This document shows, one piece after another, positions 33,418-42,005 of a stretch of DNA of 64,000 nucleotides (position 1 is the first letter of the stretch; each line of letters opens with the position of its first letter). The notes beneath the pieces are model-generated. The model saw nothing but the letters and a program-made list of their open reading frames with translations, was not told the origin of the DNA and did no database searches. Both the position numbers and the translations under genes were made by a program. The stretch is from contig NZ_SSON01000080.1 in NCBI RefSeq assembly GCF_029871245.1, positions 124,001-188,000 on the forward strand, given 5' to 3'. This stretch comes from Pseudomonas sp. BN102 (lineage in GTDB: Bacteria > Pseudomonadota > Gammaproteobacteria > Pseudomonadales > Pseudomonadaceae).

Positions 33418-34176
33418 ATGCGTATGACCGGCAACACCATCTTCATCACCGGCGGCGGCTCCGGCATTGGCCGTGGATTGGCCGAAGCCTTCCACAATCG
33501 AGGCAACCAAGTGATCATCTCCGGCCGGCGCAAGGAGCGCCTGCAGGAGACCATCGACGCCAATCCCGGCATGGTCGCGATTGAGCTCGACATCGCCGAT
33601 CCGGACAGCATCCAGGCGGCAGCGACAACGCTCATCTCCAACCATCCTGGGTTGAATGTTCTGATCAACAACGCTGGCATCATGCTGCTCGATCATGCGG
33701 AGGGCCCAGTGGACGATGCGCTGGCCCTGTCGACCGTCACCACCAACCTGCTCGGCCCGATCCGCATGACCTCGGCCCTGGTCGAACATCTGAAGACACG
33801 GCCTGATGCGGTAATCGCCAACGTCTCCTCCGTTCTCGGGTTCGTGCCGATGGCGGTGGCAGCGGTCTATTCGGCAACCAAGGCAGCAGTCCATTCCTAC
33901 ACACTGTCCCAGCGCTACCTCCTGCGCGAGCATGGCATCCAGCCGGTCGAAATCGCGCCGCCTTGGGTACGCACCGAACTACTCAACAGCAGTGAAGAAG
34001 AGCGTGCCATTCCCCTCGACCAGTTCATCACCGAAGCAATGAAACAGCTCGAGAGCGGCGCTGACGAAATCCTCGTCGCTCCAGCCGAGGCCATGCGCGC
34101 CAACCCCGGCCCGAACGAGCATGCCTGGGTCAATCAGTTCAACGATATGATTGCGGCCGGGCCGGAACTGGGTTGA
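33418..34176 (+). CDS. SDR family oxidoreductase (DltE-like)
   Basis: A 252-residue SDR: MRMTGNTIFITGGGSGIGRG, DIADPDS, NNAGIMLLDHA, and catalytic VYSATKAAVHSY. The N-terminus and the GGGSGIGRGLAEAF loop match DltE-type reductases with NADP preference. AGGAGAAGC is ideally spaced before the ATG. It sits between a LysR and a SnoaL-like gene. The substrate is unknown. Confidence 0.9.
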   Translation: MRMTGNTIFITGGGSGIGRGLAEAFHNRGNQVIISGRRKERLQETIDANPGMVAIELDIADPDSIQAAATTLISNHPGLNVLINNAGIMLLDHAEGPVDDALALSTVTTNLLGPIRMTSALVEHLKTRPDAVIANVSSVLGFVPMAVAAVYSATKAAVHSYTLSQRYLLREHGIQPVEIAPPWVRTELLNSSEEERAIPLDQFITEAMKQLESGADEILVAPAEAMRANPGPNEHAWVNQFNDMIAAGPELG

Positions 34177-34437
34177 CGGATCCGTCAGCGGTCAAGGGCA
34201 ACCCCCACCTTATGCGAAGGTTTCCCGCACCCTTCTACGCCCGCCTCGCGTGTTTCGGCAGCCTCATCGTTATTGCACGCGAATGCGGGCCTTCCATTCT
34301 CGCCTTGTCCACACCGAGCCGGTATTTGGCCACGCCGTTCGCGCCGCAGATACCGCATCTGCCGTCTAGTACCGCAAGAACTCTACTGGCGCCCCTAGTG
34401 GCCGCCCTCCCCGCTCACTGCTGATGGGAACTCGAAC

Positions 34438-34839
34438 ATGACTGCACGCACGCCCTCCGAAAACAAGGCCATCGTTCTCGAAGGATTTGAAACGCTGTTC
34501 AACCGCAAGGATCTGGTGGCGGCTGAACGCTTCTGGTCGCCTGCGTACATCCAGCACAGTGCCCATGTGCCTCCTGGCCGCGAGGGCCTGTTCGGCCTCG
34601 TCGCTGCTGGGTCACCCGATCTGCGTTACGAGTGCCAACTCGCTGTGGCGGAAGGCGATTTCGTCATGCTGCACGGCCGCTTCTCTGGCCTCGGTCTGCC
34701 GGCGAGCTGGGTCGTGGTTGACATCCTTCGTCTTGAGGATGGTGTGATGGTCGAGCATTGGGACGTCATCCAGGATGAGGCAACGCGGGAAAGCTCCGCC
34801 GGTGGCCATCCCATGTTTGGGGATCACTTCCCGAACTGA
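34438..34839 (+). CDS. SnoaL-like (NTF2 fold) protein
   Basis: A 133-residue NTF2-like protein of the SnoaL/predicted ester cyclase type: VLEGFETLFNRKDLVAAERF, YIQHSAHVPPGREGLFGLV, and VVVDILRLEDGVMVEHWDVI with the common HWDV end and GHPMF. Such genes often follow SDR genes in LysR-controlled oxidoreductase clusters. The ATG follows a GATGGGAA stretch. A 12-bp hairpin closes the unit. Confidence 0.85.
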   Translation: MTARTPSENKAIVLEGFETLFNRKDLVAAERFWSPAYIQHSAHVPPGREGLFGLVAAGSPDLRYECQLAVAEGDFVMLHGRFSGLGLPASWVVVDILRLEDGVMVEHWDVIQDEATRESSAGGHPMFGDHFPN

Positions 34840-34852
34840 CATCCTCGGTCAA

Positions 34853-34881
34853 CACCTGGTCGCCCTTGCGGCGACCAGGTG
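34853..34881 (+). terminator. Strong hairpin after the SnoaL-like gene
   Basis: A perfect 12-bp stem, CACCTGGTCGCC/GGCGACCAGGTG, with a five-base loop, 13 bases past the stop. No T-run, but stem length and position make it the likely end of the LysR-SDR-SnoaL unit. Confidence 0.6.
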
Positions 34882-35003
34882 ATGAGGGGGAGATGCCATC
34901 TCGGTGCTGTGTGCCAGTCCCTGCTACCTGCAAGCCAGAGGTACACCGACAAGCCCCCGGAGCTGCTGAGGGAGCGGCTCGGAACCTAGAGCCGCCAGGG
35001 CAA

Positions 35004-35030
35004 ACGATGGTGAGCGTCTGTCACCATCGT
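35004..35030 (-). terminator. Hairpin after the enoyl-CoA hydratase operon
   Basis: A 10-bp stem, ACGATGGTGA/TCACCATCGT, with a seven-base loop, 10 bases past the hydratase stop on the minus strand. No T-run. It faces the hairpin at 34853 across 120 bases. Confidence 0.5.
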
Positions 35031-35040
35031 AATACCCGAC

Positions 35041-35829
35041 TCAGACCCCCTTGAATCTGAGCGCCCCCTTCATCAGCGCCTCAACTCCACCCTTGGCGAA
35101 CTCCGCTACTGCATTCTGCATGTCCTGGGAATTGAAGATTGCAGGGGCCGACTCCAGCAGGACCCGGTCCGCCGCACCAAGCCCATGCGACGCCGCGCTA
35201 TTGATGAGATGTTTGGACGCGGCGAAGGCAGCGGTAGGGCCATTGGCCAGCTTCATGGCATAAGCATGAGCCTTGGCCTCTACCTCGGCATCTGCCAGCA
35301 CGCGGTTGATGACGCCCCACTCCAGCATCGTCTTAGCGTCATAGGTGCCTGCGGAGAAGACCATTTCCTTGGCACGTGCCACGCCGACGCGAGCGACCAG
35401 ACGCTGAGCGCCGCCCAATAGCGTTGTCGTACCGATGACCGCTTCAATTTGGCCGAACTGTGCAGACTCGCCAGCAAAGACGATGTCGTGGATCTGCATG
35501 ATCTCAAAACCGCCCCCCAGGCACATCCCGCGTACAGCGGCCACGGTCGGGAACGGCAGGTTCTCGAATCGATGCATTTCCGGAATCGAGCGGTGCAGAG
35601 TGCGCCGTGCAGAATTGGAGTCTTGACCGAGGAAACACTCGGTCACGTGGGCACCCGCGCTGAAATGATCACCCTCAGTCAGCGTCAGGAGGGCGCGCGC
35701 CTTATGATCGATGGCCTGGTCTACGACATCCATCAACTCGTGAAAGGTGTCGAACGTCAGCAAGTTCTTGGGATCACCGTAAAAGGTCGCAATTGCCATC
35801 GGACCATCCATCAAGAATTTCACAGCCAT
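35041..35829 (-). CDS. Enoyl-CoA hydratase/isomerase family protein
   Basis: A 262-residue crotonase-fold protein: the oxyanion-hole region GDHFSAGAHVTECF (residues about 53-66), PFPTVAAVRGMCLGGGFEIM with the conserved GG pair, then AQFGQIEAVIGTTTLLGGAQ. The position of the usual second catalytic Glu reads EAVIGTTT rather than E.xLG.xPG, so isomerase or atypical hydratase activity is possible. GGAGAGAAACC precedes the ATG at 35829; the frame is open to 35877. It is probably last in a minus-strand set with an SDR, an HCCA-isomerase-like protein and an acyl-CoA ligase. Confidence 0.88.
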   Translation of the reverse strand: MAVKFLMDGPMAIATFYGDPKNLLTFDTFHELMDVVDQAIDHKARALLTLTEGDHFSAGAHVTECFLGQDSNSARRTLHRSIPEMHRFENLPFPTVAAVRGMCLGGGFEIMQIHDIVFAGESAQFGQIEAVIGTTTLLGGAQRLVARVGVARAKEMVFSAGTYDAKTMLEWGVINRVLADAEVEAKAHAYAMKLANGPTAAFAASKHLINSAASHGLGAADRVLLESAPAIFNSQDMQNAVAEFAKGGVEALMKGALRFKGV

Positions 35830-35966
35830 GGTTTCTCTCCATTGTGGTACGAGCAAGATCGGCAACAGTCGACGCATTCAAGCGGGAAGGTGAAATGGCC
35901 CATATTGCTTCCTCATCGGGCCCGGATAGCCAACGCGCGAAATCTCACTGAATACCCGGCAACCCA

Positions 35967-36671
35967 TTACCAGTTCTCTCGGTACGGACGCACTTCAGCG
36001 TTGAATGTCCATGCACCTTTGGGTTGCCGCACCAGGTGCAGAACCTCGCTGGCTATGTCGTCAGGCTGGATGAAGAAATCCTCCGGAGCTTCCGGATATC
36101 GCTTTCTTGCCCAGTCAACGTTGATAACGGCATCAATCGTGAGATAGGCGACATGGATGCCTTGTGGCCCCAGTTCGCGCGCGATCGACTCGGCGAGAAT
36201 TCTCTGCGCCGCCTTGGTCGGGGCAAAGCCAGCAAACTTCTTCTTGCCTCGCCACGCAGAGGTATTTCCGGTCGCGATGATCACCCCACGGCCGGCCTTG
36301 ATCATGGCTGGAGCCAAACGCCGCGACAGGTGGAGAAAAGCCATCACATTGGTCTGGAAGTTCAGGTCCAGGACCTTGGGATCAATCTCCAGAAAGTTCC
36401 CGAAGGCACCACCTACGGCGTTGTGGATCAGCACTTCTGGAGCCCCCAGGCCAGTCTCGATCTGATCCAGTACGTCGTGGAGCTTATGAAAGTCGGTGAC
36501 ATCGACCGGATAGGCAAAGCAATTGGGGAGTTCATTGGCTAACGCTGTGAGGCGTTCTTCGCTGCGCGCGAGCATGGCGACGCTGTAACCCTCGCCTACC
36601 AGGCGCCGGACGATAGCCACTCCTGTGCCCGGTCCTACACCAGTCACTACAGCCACTTTTCCACTATTCAT
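35967..36671 (-). CDS. SDR family oxidoreductase
   Basis: A 234-residue short-chain dehydrogenase-like protein: VAVVTGVGPGTGVAIVRRLV at the N-terminus (TGxxxGTG, an unusual variant of TGxxxGIG), HNAVGGAFGNFLE in place of NNAG, and GFAPTKAAQRILAE where a classical SDR has YxxxK. The catalytic Tyr is thus replaced (FAPTK), so it may be a non-classical or inactive SDR. The ATG at 36671 is eight bases after the stop of the HCCA-isomerase-like gene, so the two are co-transcribed. Confidence 0.85.
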   Translation of the reverse strand: MNSGKVAVVTGVGPGTGVAIVRRLVGEGYSVAMLARSEERLTALANELPNCFAYPVDVTDFHKLHDVLDQIETGLGAPEVLIHNAVGGAFGNFLEIDPKVLDLNFQTNVMAFLHLSRRLAPAMIKAGRGVIIATGNTSAWRGKKKFAGFAPTKAAQRILAESIARELGPQGIHVAYLTIDAVINVDWARKRYPEAPEDFFIQPDDIASEVLHLVRQPKGAWTFNAEVRPYRENW

Positions 36672-36679
36672 GCTGCACC

Positions 36680-37276
36680 TCATGCGGCCAGTTTTTTCAA
36701 GGCGGCCCGAACGAATTCGATCCGATCGTTACCGAAGAACAGCTCATCCCCCACAAAGAAGGATGGGACTCCGAATACACCGCGCGAAGCCGCGGTTTCG
36801 TCATTGGAGGCCAGGCGTTCCTTGATGTAGGCAGAGTTCGAGTACTCCCATATGTCGATGTCGCAACCCTGCTTCTTGAGAAACGTGCTCTTGCCTTCCG
36901 ATGTCAGCAGATCGTCGCGGCCCGCCCAGACCGCAGCGAACAACGCTGAATTGACAATCTCGAACACGCCCAGCTCTTGAGCCGCCAAGCCGGCGCGATT
37001 GATAAAACTGCCATCGAAATCGCGGTCTCTCATCGCGCCCAGCAATGCCAGGTTGGGTGCCCAGGCAACTTCGTAGAGCTTGGCCCAGCGGGCCGAATCG
37101 ATGGCCGAGTAACGCGCTTTGGCCGGACACGCAGGCGAGGGTTGGTTGTGCACCTTCCCCATGACGTTGACGATATCGACAACCTGATAAACCGTATGGG
37201 GGCTCAAATCCGCTACCTGGGTGTTCGCCAGGTAGGAATAGGGGCTCCTGTAATCCAGCACGAACTCCAGCGACAT
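36680..37276 (-). CDS. 2-hydroxychromene-2-carboxylate isomerase/DsbA-family protein
   Basis: A 198-residue thioredoxin-fold protein of the HCCA isomerase/kappa-GST type: MSLEFVLDYRSPYSYLANTQ with the active-site SPYSY in place of CxxC, an all-helical insert, then SRGVFGVPSFFVGDELFFGN near the C-terminus. These glutathione-dependent isomerases act in aromatic and related catabolic pathways. The ATG at 37276 has AGGAGAAA upstream; the frame is open to 37333. It stands 200 bases after the acyl-CoA ligase on the same strand. Confidence 0.88.
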   Translation of the reverse strand: MSLEFVLDYRSPYSYLANTQVADLSPHTVYQVVDIVNVMGKVHNQPSPACPAKARYSAIDSARWAKLYEVAWAPNLALLGAMRDRDFDGSFINRAGLAAQELGVFEIVNSALFAAVWAGRDDLLTSEGKSTFLKKQGCDIDIWEYSNSAYIKERLASNDETAASRGVFGVPSFFVGDELFFGNDRIEFVRAALKKLAA

Positions 37277-37477
37277 GCCATTTCTCCTGTGGTGCCTGGG
37301 CTTCTGGATGTCAAATGGAATCCAGAAGCCCAAAAAATTCAGCTAGCTAACGTCTGGAAAATCTGCGGCGCTGGACCATGGCCAAGCCCTGGCTTCAGCC
37401 CAAACGCGGGTCAATTGACGAGTGCTCTGTGCGGCTGTCAGGTCCGAGCGCTCTAACCTGATCGCTGCGCAGCTTGG

Positions 37478-39109
37478 CTAGTGCCGCAGGTCCTTACGCA
37501 AGATTTTCCCGATCGGGGACTTGGGCAATGCGCTGGTAAACGTGATGTATCGCGGAATCTTGTAGGCCGTCAGACGCTCTCGGCAATACTCTCTGATCTG
37601 CTCCGGCGTCACGTCTGGGCGCCTGGGGACGACGAATAGATGAGGCGCCTCACCCGATCGGGCGTCCGGCACACCTATGCAGGCACACTCCACCACGTCC
37701 GGGTGCGCAGCGGCCACTGCCTCAATCTCATTCGGATACACGTTGAACCCCGAGACCAGGATCATGTCTTTCTTGCGATCGACAATCTGCATGAATCCGT
37801 CTTCGCCCATGGTGACTATGTCGCCGGTCTTGAACCAGCCATCCGGGGTAAAGGCCTTGCTCGACTCCTCGGGATTGTTCCAGTAGCCGGCAAACAGTTG
37901 GGGGCCTTTGATTAGCAGCTCGCCGGGAACATTGAGCGGAACAATGGCTCCGTCTTCATCCACGACGCGAACATCGGTCGAGGGCATCGGCACGCCGATG
38001 CTGCCATTTCTGCCCGGAGGGTTGAACATGGCGCAGGGGGAGGTCTCCGTCAGGCCGTAGGCCTCAGTAATCGGCGGACCTCCGGCTGCAACCCAGCGCT
38101 TCACCACAGCGTGCTGTACAGACGCTCCCGCACCTATCACGTAACTCGTCCGGGAGAAATCGACGCCCTGAAGCTCTGGATAGTCGACCAGGCTGTTGAA
38201 CAGTGTATTGACCCCCATGAACATATCGAAGGGTTCACGTCGTAGTTCGTCCAGTACTGAAGCCGAATCCCGCGGGTTGGGGATGAGGCGAAGATTGGCA
38301 CCTGTCGCAATCGACAACAGGGCGACAGCCAACGGGTACACGTGATAGAGCGGCAAGGGCAGCACGATGGAAATCTGGGCGTCTTGTGCCGACGGCGCTA
38401 GCCACAGAAGAATCAACTTCAGGCTGGCACCCACGCTCCTGTTGGTCAGCATCGCCCCTTTCGAAACGCCCGTAGTACCGCCGGTGTATTGCAGAAACGC
38501 AATGTCGTCCAGCGTTACCTGCAGATCGCCTCGATGAGATTCCCCACTGTGCGCAATCACGGCAGCAAGGGGCCGGGTGGAGCCAGTCGACGAATGTGGC
38601 TGAACTGATGCTTGCCCTGATTCGTGTGTACGAACCCTCTCCATCAATGCTGCCAAGGGAGCAGTGAGCACATGCTCTACTGCCGTACGATCTGCGATCT
38701 GCTCGAAGGCCTGGGTGAGTCCTTCAGCGATGATGAGACATTTGCTCCCCGAATCACGGAGCTGGTGCTCCAGCTCCCTGGGCGTATACAGAGGGTTGAC
38801 GTTGACGATGGTCAAGCCGGCCTGGAGAGCTCCCGTCATTGCCACGAGGTACGCCAGGCAATTGGGCATCATCAAGGCAACGCGATCACCCTTCTCGAGT
38901 TCCAGCTGTCGGAGATGGTTGGCGAGTCTCTTCGATAGCACTTCCAGCTGGCCGTAGCGCAATGCCTCGCCAAGGCAGAAAGCCGCAATACGATCGGGAT
39001 AGCGCCTGAACGATCGCTCGAGGGTGGCGACAAGCGTACTGATGTCAGCTGTATCAATTTCTTTTGGAAAATCAGATGGATAACTCTGATGCCAGATCCG
39101 CTGCTGCAT
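37478..39109 (-). CDS. Long-chain fatty acid-CoA ligase (FadD-like)
   Basis: A 543-residue ANL-superfamily ligase. AMP-binding motif LQYTGGTTGVSKGAMLT (about 205-221), EAYGLTETSP, GWFKTGDIVTMGEDGFMQIV, the hinge DRKKDMILVSGFNVYPNEIE and the catalytic Lys in SPIGKILRKDLRH. It forms acyl-AMP then acyl-CoA; the chain length cannot be told. The ATG at 39109 with GGGAG before it is preferred over 39124. A TetR-type palindrome lies 81 bases upstream, matching one beside the TetR gene at 40242, so the ligase and the genes after it are probably TetR-repressed. Confidence 0.93.
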   Translation of the reverse strand: MQQRIWHQSYPSDFPKEIDTADISTLVATLERSFRRYPDRIAAFCLGEALRYGQLEVLSKRLANHLRQLELEKGDRVALMMPNCLAYLVAMTGALQAGLTIVNVNPLYTPRELEHQLRDSGSKCLIIAEGLTQAFEQIADRTAVEHVLTAPLAALMERVRTHESGQASVQPHSSTGSTRPLAAVIAHSGESHRGDLQVTLDDIAFLQYTGGTTGVSKGAMLTNRSVGASLKLILLWLAPSAQDAQISIVLPLPLYHVYPLAVALLSIATGANLRLIPNPRDSASVLDELRREPFDMFMGVNTLFNSLVDYPELQGVDFSRTSYVIGAGASVQHAVVKRWVAAGGPPITEAYGLTETSPCAMFNPPGRNGSIGVPMPSTDVRVVDEDGAIVPLNVPGELLIKGPQLFAGYWNNPEESSKAFTPDGWFKTGDIVTMGEDGFMQIVDRKKDMILVSGFNVYPNEIEAVAAAHPDVVECACIGVPDARSGEAPHLFVVPRRPDVTPEQIREYCRERLTAYKIPRYITFTSALPKSPIGKILRKDLRH

Positions 39110-39189
39110 TGACGACTCCCGCATTCGTGCTGTTGTTCTGTTGTTGAGGAGACTTGCTTTCCTTGCCAGGCGGCTTGCCCGCCATACAA

Positions 39190-39212
39190 AAACGATCGTT
39201 TACTGAACGAAC
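39190..39212. promoter_or_regulatory. TetR-type operator, copy 1
   Basis: The 12-bp palindrome AAACGATCGTTT (39190-39201) runs into ACTGAACGAACG. The same palindrome followed by AGTAAACGAG is at 40174. It lies between the divergent ligase and thioesterase genes and could control both. Confidence 0.7.
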
Positions 39213-39331
39213 GTTATGCTATGCTCCTCGGCGTGTCAAACGTGATTCGAAGTGAAGTGCAATGCCGTCCTTGAGTCTTCAAACCGTCACCGGAGTGCCC
39301 CTTCCAGGCACTGCCCATTCGCGAGAAAGCC

Positions 39332-39787
39332 ATGCAGGAGTCAATCGGAATGAATTGGGATAGACCGAACCCTTTTCTGATCGAAGTCGTGGTGGGTAAC
39401 GCAGATATTGATGGCCTGGGTCACGTCAATCATTCGATATACGTGAAGTGGCTCGAGCAGTGCTCGTGGACGCAATCTTTGAGCCTGGGCATGTCGTTGT
39501 CGGACTACCAACGAATGGATCGTGGGATGGCCGTGGTTCGCAACGAGCTCGACTATCTGGCCAGCGCCTACGAAGGTGATCGTTTGCTGGTGGGCACCTG
39601 GATCGTCGCTCTGGAAAAGCGCGTCAAGCTGGTCCGTCATTTCCAGATCATCCGGCCGGCCGATCAGCAGTTGTTGCTGAGAGCGCAAACCTCATTTGTT
39701 TGCGTCGAGATCTCCAGCGGCAGACCCCGGCGAATGCCTGAGGAATTCCTGGAAGCTTACGAGCGGGCCTGTGTGCGGAACACCTAA
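39332..39787 (+). CDS. Acyl-CoA thioesterase (4HBT/hotdog fold)
   Basis: A 151-residue hotdog protein: FLIEVVVGNADIDGLGHVNH with the DxxGHVNHxxY signature (Asp-Gly-His-Val-Asn), KWLEQCSWTQSLS, GMAVVRNELDYLASAYEGD and a late FVCVEISSGRPRRMPEEF. It hydrolyses acyl-CoA in the cytoplasm. It is divergent from the FadD-like ligase and shares its operator region. The ATG at 39332 follows GAGAAAG; an ATG at 39350 is an alternative. Directly after its stop begins a broken DUF1302 gene on the other strand. Confidence 0.88.
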   Translation: MQESIGMNWDRPNPFLIEVVVGNADIDGLGHVNHSIYVKWLEQCSWTQSLSLGMSLSDYQRMDRGMAVVRNELDYLASAYEGDRLLVGTWIVALEKRVKLVRHFQIIRPADQQLLLRAQTSFVCVEISSGRPRRMPEEFLEAYERACVRNT

Positions 39788-39794
39788 TCACCAA

Positions 39795-40004
39795 TAGGCC
39801 GTCGCCACCGTTGTTGACGCCGATCAGGTCCTTGTCGGCCCCGCGCATGGACCAACTGGCGCCCACCGACAGCGAGGAGTCGAACTGCCCCTCGATCTCC
39901 CCCACCTGAAACCCGATCGAATGCGCCTGACCGCTACTGCCCAATGCGACCGCGGCAGCCACCAAATGTGGCTTGAAGTTGTTGGCAATTCTAATTTTTG
40001 TCAT
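39795..40004 (-). pseudogene. DUF1302 outer-membrane protein gene, 5' remnant
   Basis: From an ATG at 40004 it reads MTKIRIANNFKPHLVAAAVA with a signal peptide, then FQVGEIEGQFDSSLSVGASW and SMRGADKDLIGVNNGGDGL, after which homology stops and the frame runs antisense into the thioesterase. The mature N-terminus is almost identical, at protein and DNA level, to the intact DUF1302 protein at 61961-63871. About 560 codons are missing. The deletion endpoint is within ten bases of the thioesterase stop. Confidence 0.85.
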
Positions 40005-40173
40005 TTGCCCTACCTGAGTGGTTGAAGGTGAAGGCAAATCTAATGAGGCCGATTTGGCGCGGTTAAGCGCCCCAAGGAGCGATTTTGCAGGTCGCCCTTA
40101 GAGGTACGCCCTAGGATTACAGCGCGATTACCTGGGTCGAACTCCAGAAAATCCGTCATGCTCAACCATACTG

Positions 40174-40194
40174 AAACGATCGTTTAGTAAACGA
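40174..40194. promoter_or_regulatory. TetR-type operator, copy 2
   Basis: AAACGATCGTTT (40174-40185) followed by AGTAAACGA, 48 bases before the TetR ATG. It shares 12 exact bases plus a similar right flank with 39190-39212. It probably mediates autoregulation and control of the divergent, now broken, DUF1302 gene. Confidence 0.7.
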
Positions 40195-40241
40195 GTTATT
40201 TACTACGCTTTATCCACTTCATGCGAATCCAGAGGCCCCAG

Positions 40242-40805
40242 ATGCGCTACTCCAAGACACACAAGATCGAGACGCGCGCAAAGTTGGTGGAGACCGCCAG
40301 GGCGATCACGAAGAGAGGTGGCTTCAGCTCGACGGGAGTAGATGCGCTGATGTCCGCCGTCGGCATGACTGGAGGAGCTTTCTACAGTCACTTCCCGTCC
40401 AAACAGGCACTCTTCCAAGCCGTGATCGAGGATGAGATCAGAAATAGCGCCGAAATGCTGGCGGGCGGGGAAAACGCTTCCGGTGAGCAGCTGGAGCGAT
40501 GCTTGCGCGACTACCTGAGTACATTTCATGTCCTGCATCCCGAGGAAGGCTGTGTGCTGCCTGCTCTCGGCGGGGAGATCGCTCGCGCAGAGCCTGAGGT
40601 GCGGGGGGCTGTTGAGAAGGGGCTGAAGCAAATCCAGAAGGCCTGGGCGAGTCGTGTTGGCGATTCGGATGCTGCTTGGGCCATCATCGCCCAGTGTGTA
40701 GGGGCATTGATATTGTCCCGAGCGGTCGAAAAGGAAAAGACTCGAAAGGAGATCATTGCCTCGACCCGCAGGGCCATAAAAAAAAACCACTTCCGCCAAG
40801 GGTGA
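40242..40805 (+). CDS. TetR/AcrR family transcriptional regulator
   Basis: A 187-residue TetR protein: MRYSKTHKIETRAKLVETAR, the HTH TKRGGFSSTGVDALMSAVGM then TGGAFYSHFPSKQALFQAVI, and a helical ligand domain with GCVLPALGGEIARAEPEVR, a feature of the NemR/AcrR-like subgroup. An ATG at 40221 is also in frame; 40242 fits the family start. Its probable operator occurs at 40174 and 39190, so it is the likely repressor of the acyl-CoA gene set at 35-40 kb. Confidence 0.92.
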   Translation: MRYSKTHKIETRAKLVETARAITKRGGFSSTGVDALMSAVGMTGGAFYSHFPSKQALFQAVIEDEIRNSAEMLAGGENASGEQLERCLRDYLSTFHVLHPEEGCVLPALGGEIARAEPEVRGAVEKGLKQIQKAWASRVGDSDAAWAIIAQCVGALILSRAVEKEKTRKEIIASTRRAIKKNHFRQG

Positions 40806-40906
40806 TGAGCAGCTTCAGCCTGCATTTCCCTTCCCTGCCGGCTTCTCTTCGCACAATCGGAATTTCAACTTCGCTTGGGGGAGATTGGCACATCGCTCAA
40901 GGCCAC

Positions 40907-41209
40907 TCAGCGACATACTGGGCTCGTTGAGCCCATCAGCAGGGATTGGATTTTCTCCGGGAATCCACCCGTTACCCAGTGGCCATTGAAATCACAACCT
41001 GCGCGCCCGAGTACCTGGTCCTTTCGCCAGGCAACGGAGTGGAAATCAATGGACACCAGGAGCGGCGAATCGACCTTCATTCCTGCGGCGTCGTAAGCAA
41101 ACACTCGGCGAGACATAGGGACGATGATCCCGTCGATGTCCTGATAGTTCGATGCAAAGCTGGCACCCGTGGCGCCCTGATCGAAGCCAACGAAGCATTC
41201 GCCGCCCAC
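40907..41209 (-). pseudogene. C-terminal remnant of a conserved hypothetical protein
   Basis: The minus-strand frame contains a protein-like stretch, ASFASNYQDIDGIIVPMSRR then VFAYDAAGMKVDSPLLVSID, resembling the C-terminal part of a conserved hypothetical family (pattern: F.DIDGI.VP.RRRV...D......PLLVSIDL). The remaining codons (after FHSVAWR) and the N-terminal side match nothing, and the family N-terminus is absent. I treat it as a gene end left in a 510-base spacer. The family identification is from memory and weak. Confidence 0.35.
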
Positions 41210-41230
41210 GCCAAGACCGTGGGCCGGGAG

Positions 41231-41255
41231 CTGGGCTGGGCTGGGCTGGGCTGGG
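41231..41255. repeat. CTGGG pentanucleotide, five copies
   Basis: Five perfect tandem copies of ctggg. They lie outside any supported gene, between a degraded frame and the DUF3313 gene end. Confidence 0.85.
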
Positions 41256-41319
41256 ATGCCAGTAGGATCAACGTCAACGACAGCGCCGAGTCATTCGGAA
41301 AGAAGACATCAGGTGTCAG

Positions 41320-41937
41320 TCAACGCTGGAAAGCCCGGTCGAGCCGCTCCCTGGCCTCCCGTGCTTTGCTCGCCAGCACGGGACGCAGATCCTCGACCCG
41401 AATCCTCGAATCAGCCAGCTCGCCACCCACGACGAAGCTGGTGGATCGGGCCAGCGCCGCTCCGCTCATCGCATCCTTGACGTCGGCGTCGAAGAACAGG
41501 GAAAACCTGTCGCCTGCCTGGGGCTCGGCAGCGTCGGCCTGCGGCGTTCGCTTCAAACCGGTCACGGAAAGCTGGATGCGCAGTGCCTGGGGCTCAGGCT
41601 GGCCGACCATCTCATAGCCGTTCGAGAGCAGTTCCCGACGCAATTGCCGCTGGAAAAAAAACAGCAGCGTGTCGATTTCTCTGGCAGTGAAGTCCAGCCC
41701 CGAACCTTCCGAAAGCACTAGCCGCGGCGGCTCCAGAAGAACCCTCTTGCGATACTGCTCAGCCAGGGCGACCCCCGAGGCCTGCCAATAGCGGACATCC
41801 CCATGCTCAGCTCGGGGAGCGAGAGCCGCATGGTCGTCCGGGAACCCCGGATTCTCGGAGCGTGTCTGCGGTGCTGCAGTGCAGCCGGCCAACAGCCCCG
41901 CCAGGAGCGGGGCGATGATGCTCAGTTTCAGGATCAT
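41320..41937 (-). CDS. DUF3313 lipoprotein A
   Basis: A 205-residue lipoprotein: signal and lipobox LLAGLLAGC (Cys19), then the DUF3313 domain with AEQYRKRVLLEPPRLVLSEG, QLRRELLSNGYEMV and a late LARSTSFVVGGELADSRIRV. The family is of unknown function, envelope-anchored. It is the third gene of a minus-strand set (42498, 42006, 41320). A second DUF3313 lipoprotein lies at 46191; the two share the arrangement YW...Y.K...L.P......G..LD..E...L...FQRQL..EL.S.GYE.V, so they are paralogues within one locus. Confidence 0.85.
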   Translation of the reverse strand: MILKLSIIAPLLAGLLAGCTAAPQTRSENPGFPDDHAALAPRAEHGDVRYWQASGVALAEQYRKRVLLEPPRLVLSEGSGLDFTAREIDTLLFFFQRQLRRELLSNGYEMVGQPEPQALRIQLSVTGLKRTPQADAAEPQAGDRFSLFFDADVKDAMSGAALARSTSFVVGGELADSRIRVEDLRPVLASKAREARERLDRAFQR

Positions 41938-42005
41938 TTCCAGTACTCGGTGGATCCATCACGGCTGGTGCGGGCCCGAAGCCCACTCAGGACCTGCCGT
42001 ACGGA

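Noticed and set aside
41231-41255. CTGGG array as a phase-variation switch
   Set aside because: It is not inside or just before a supported gene.
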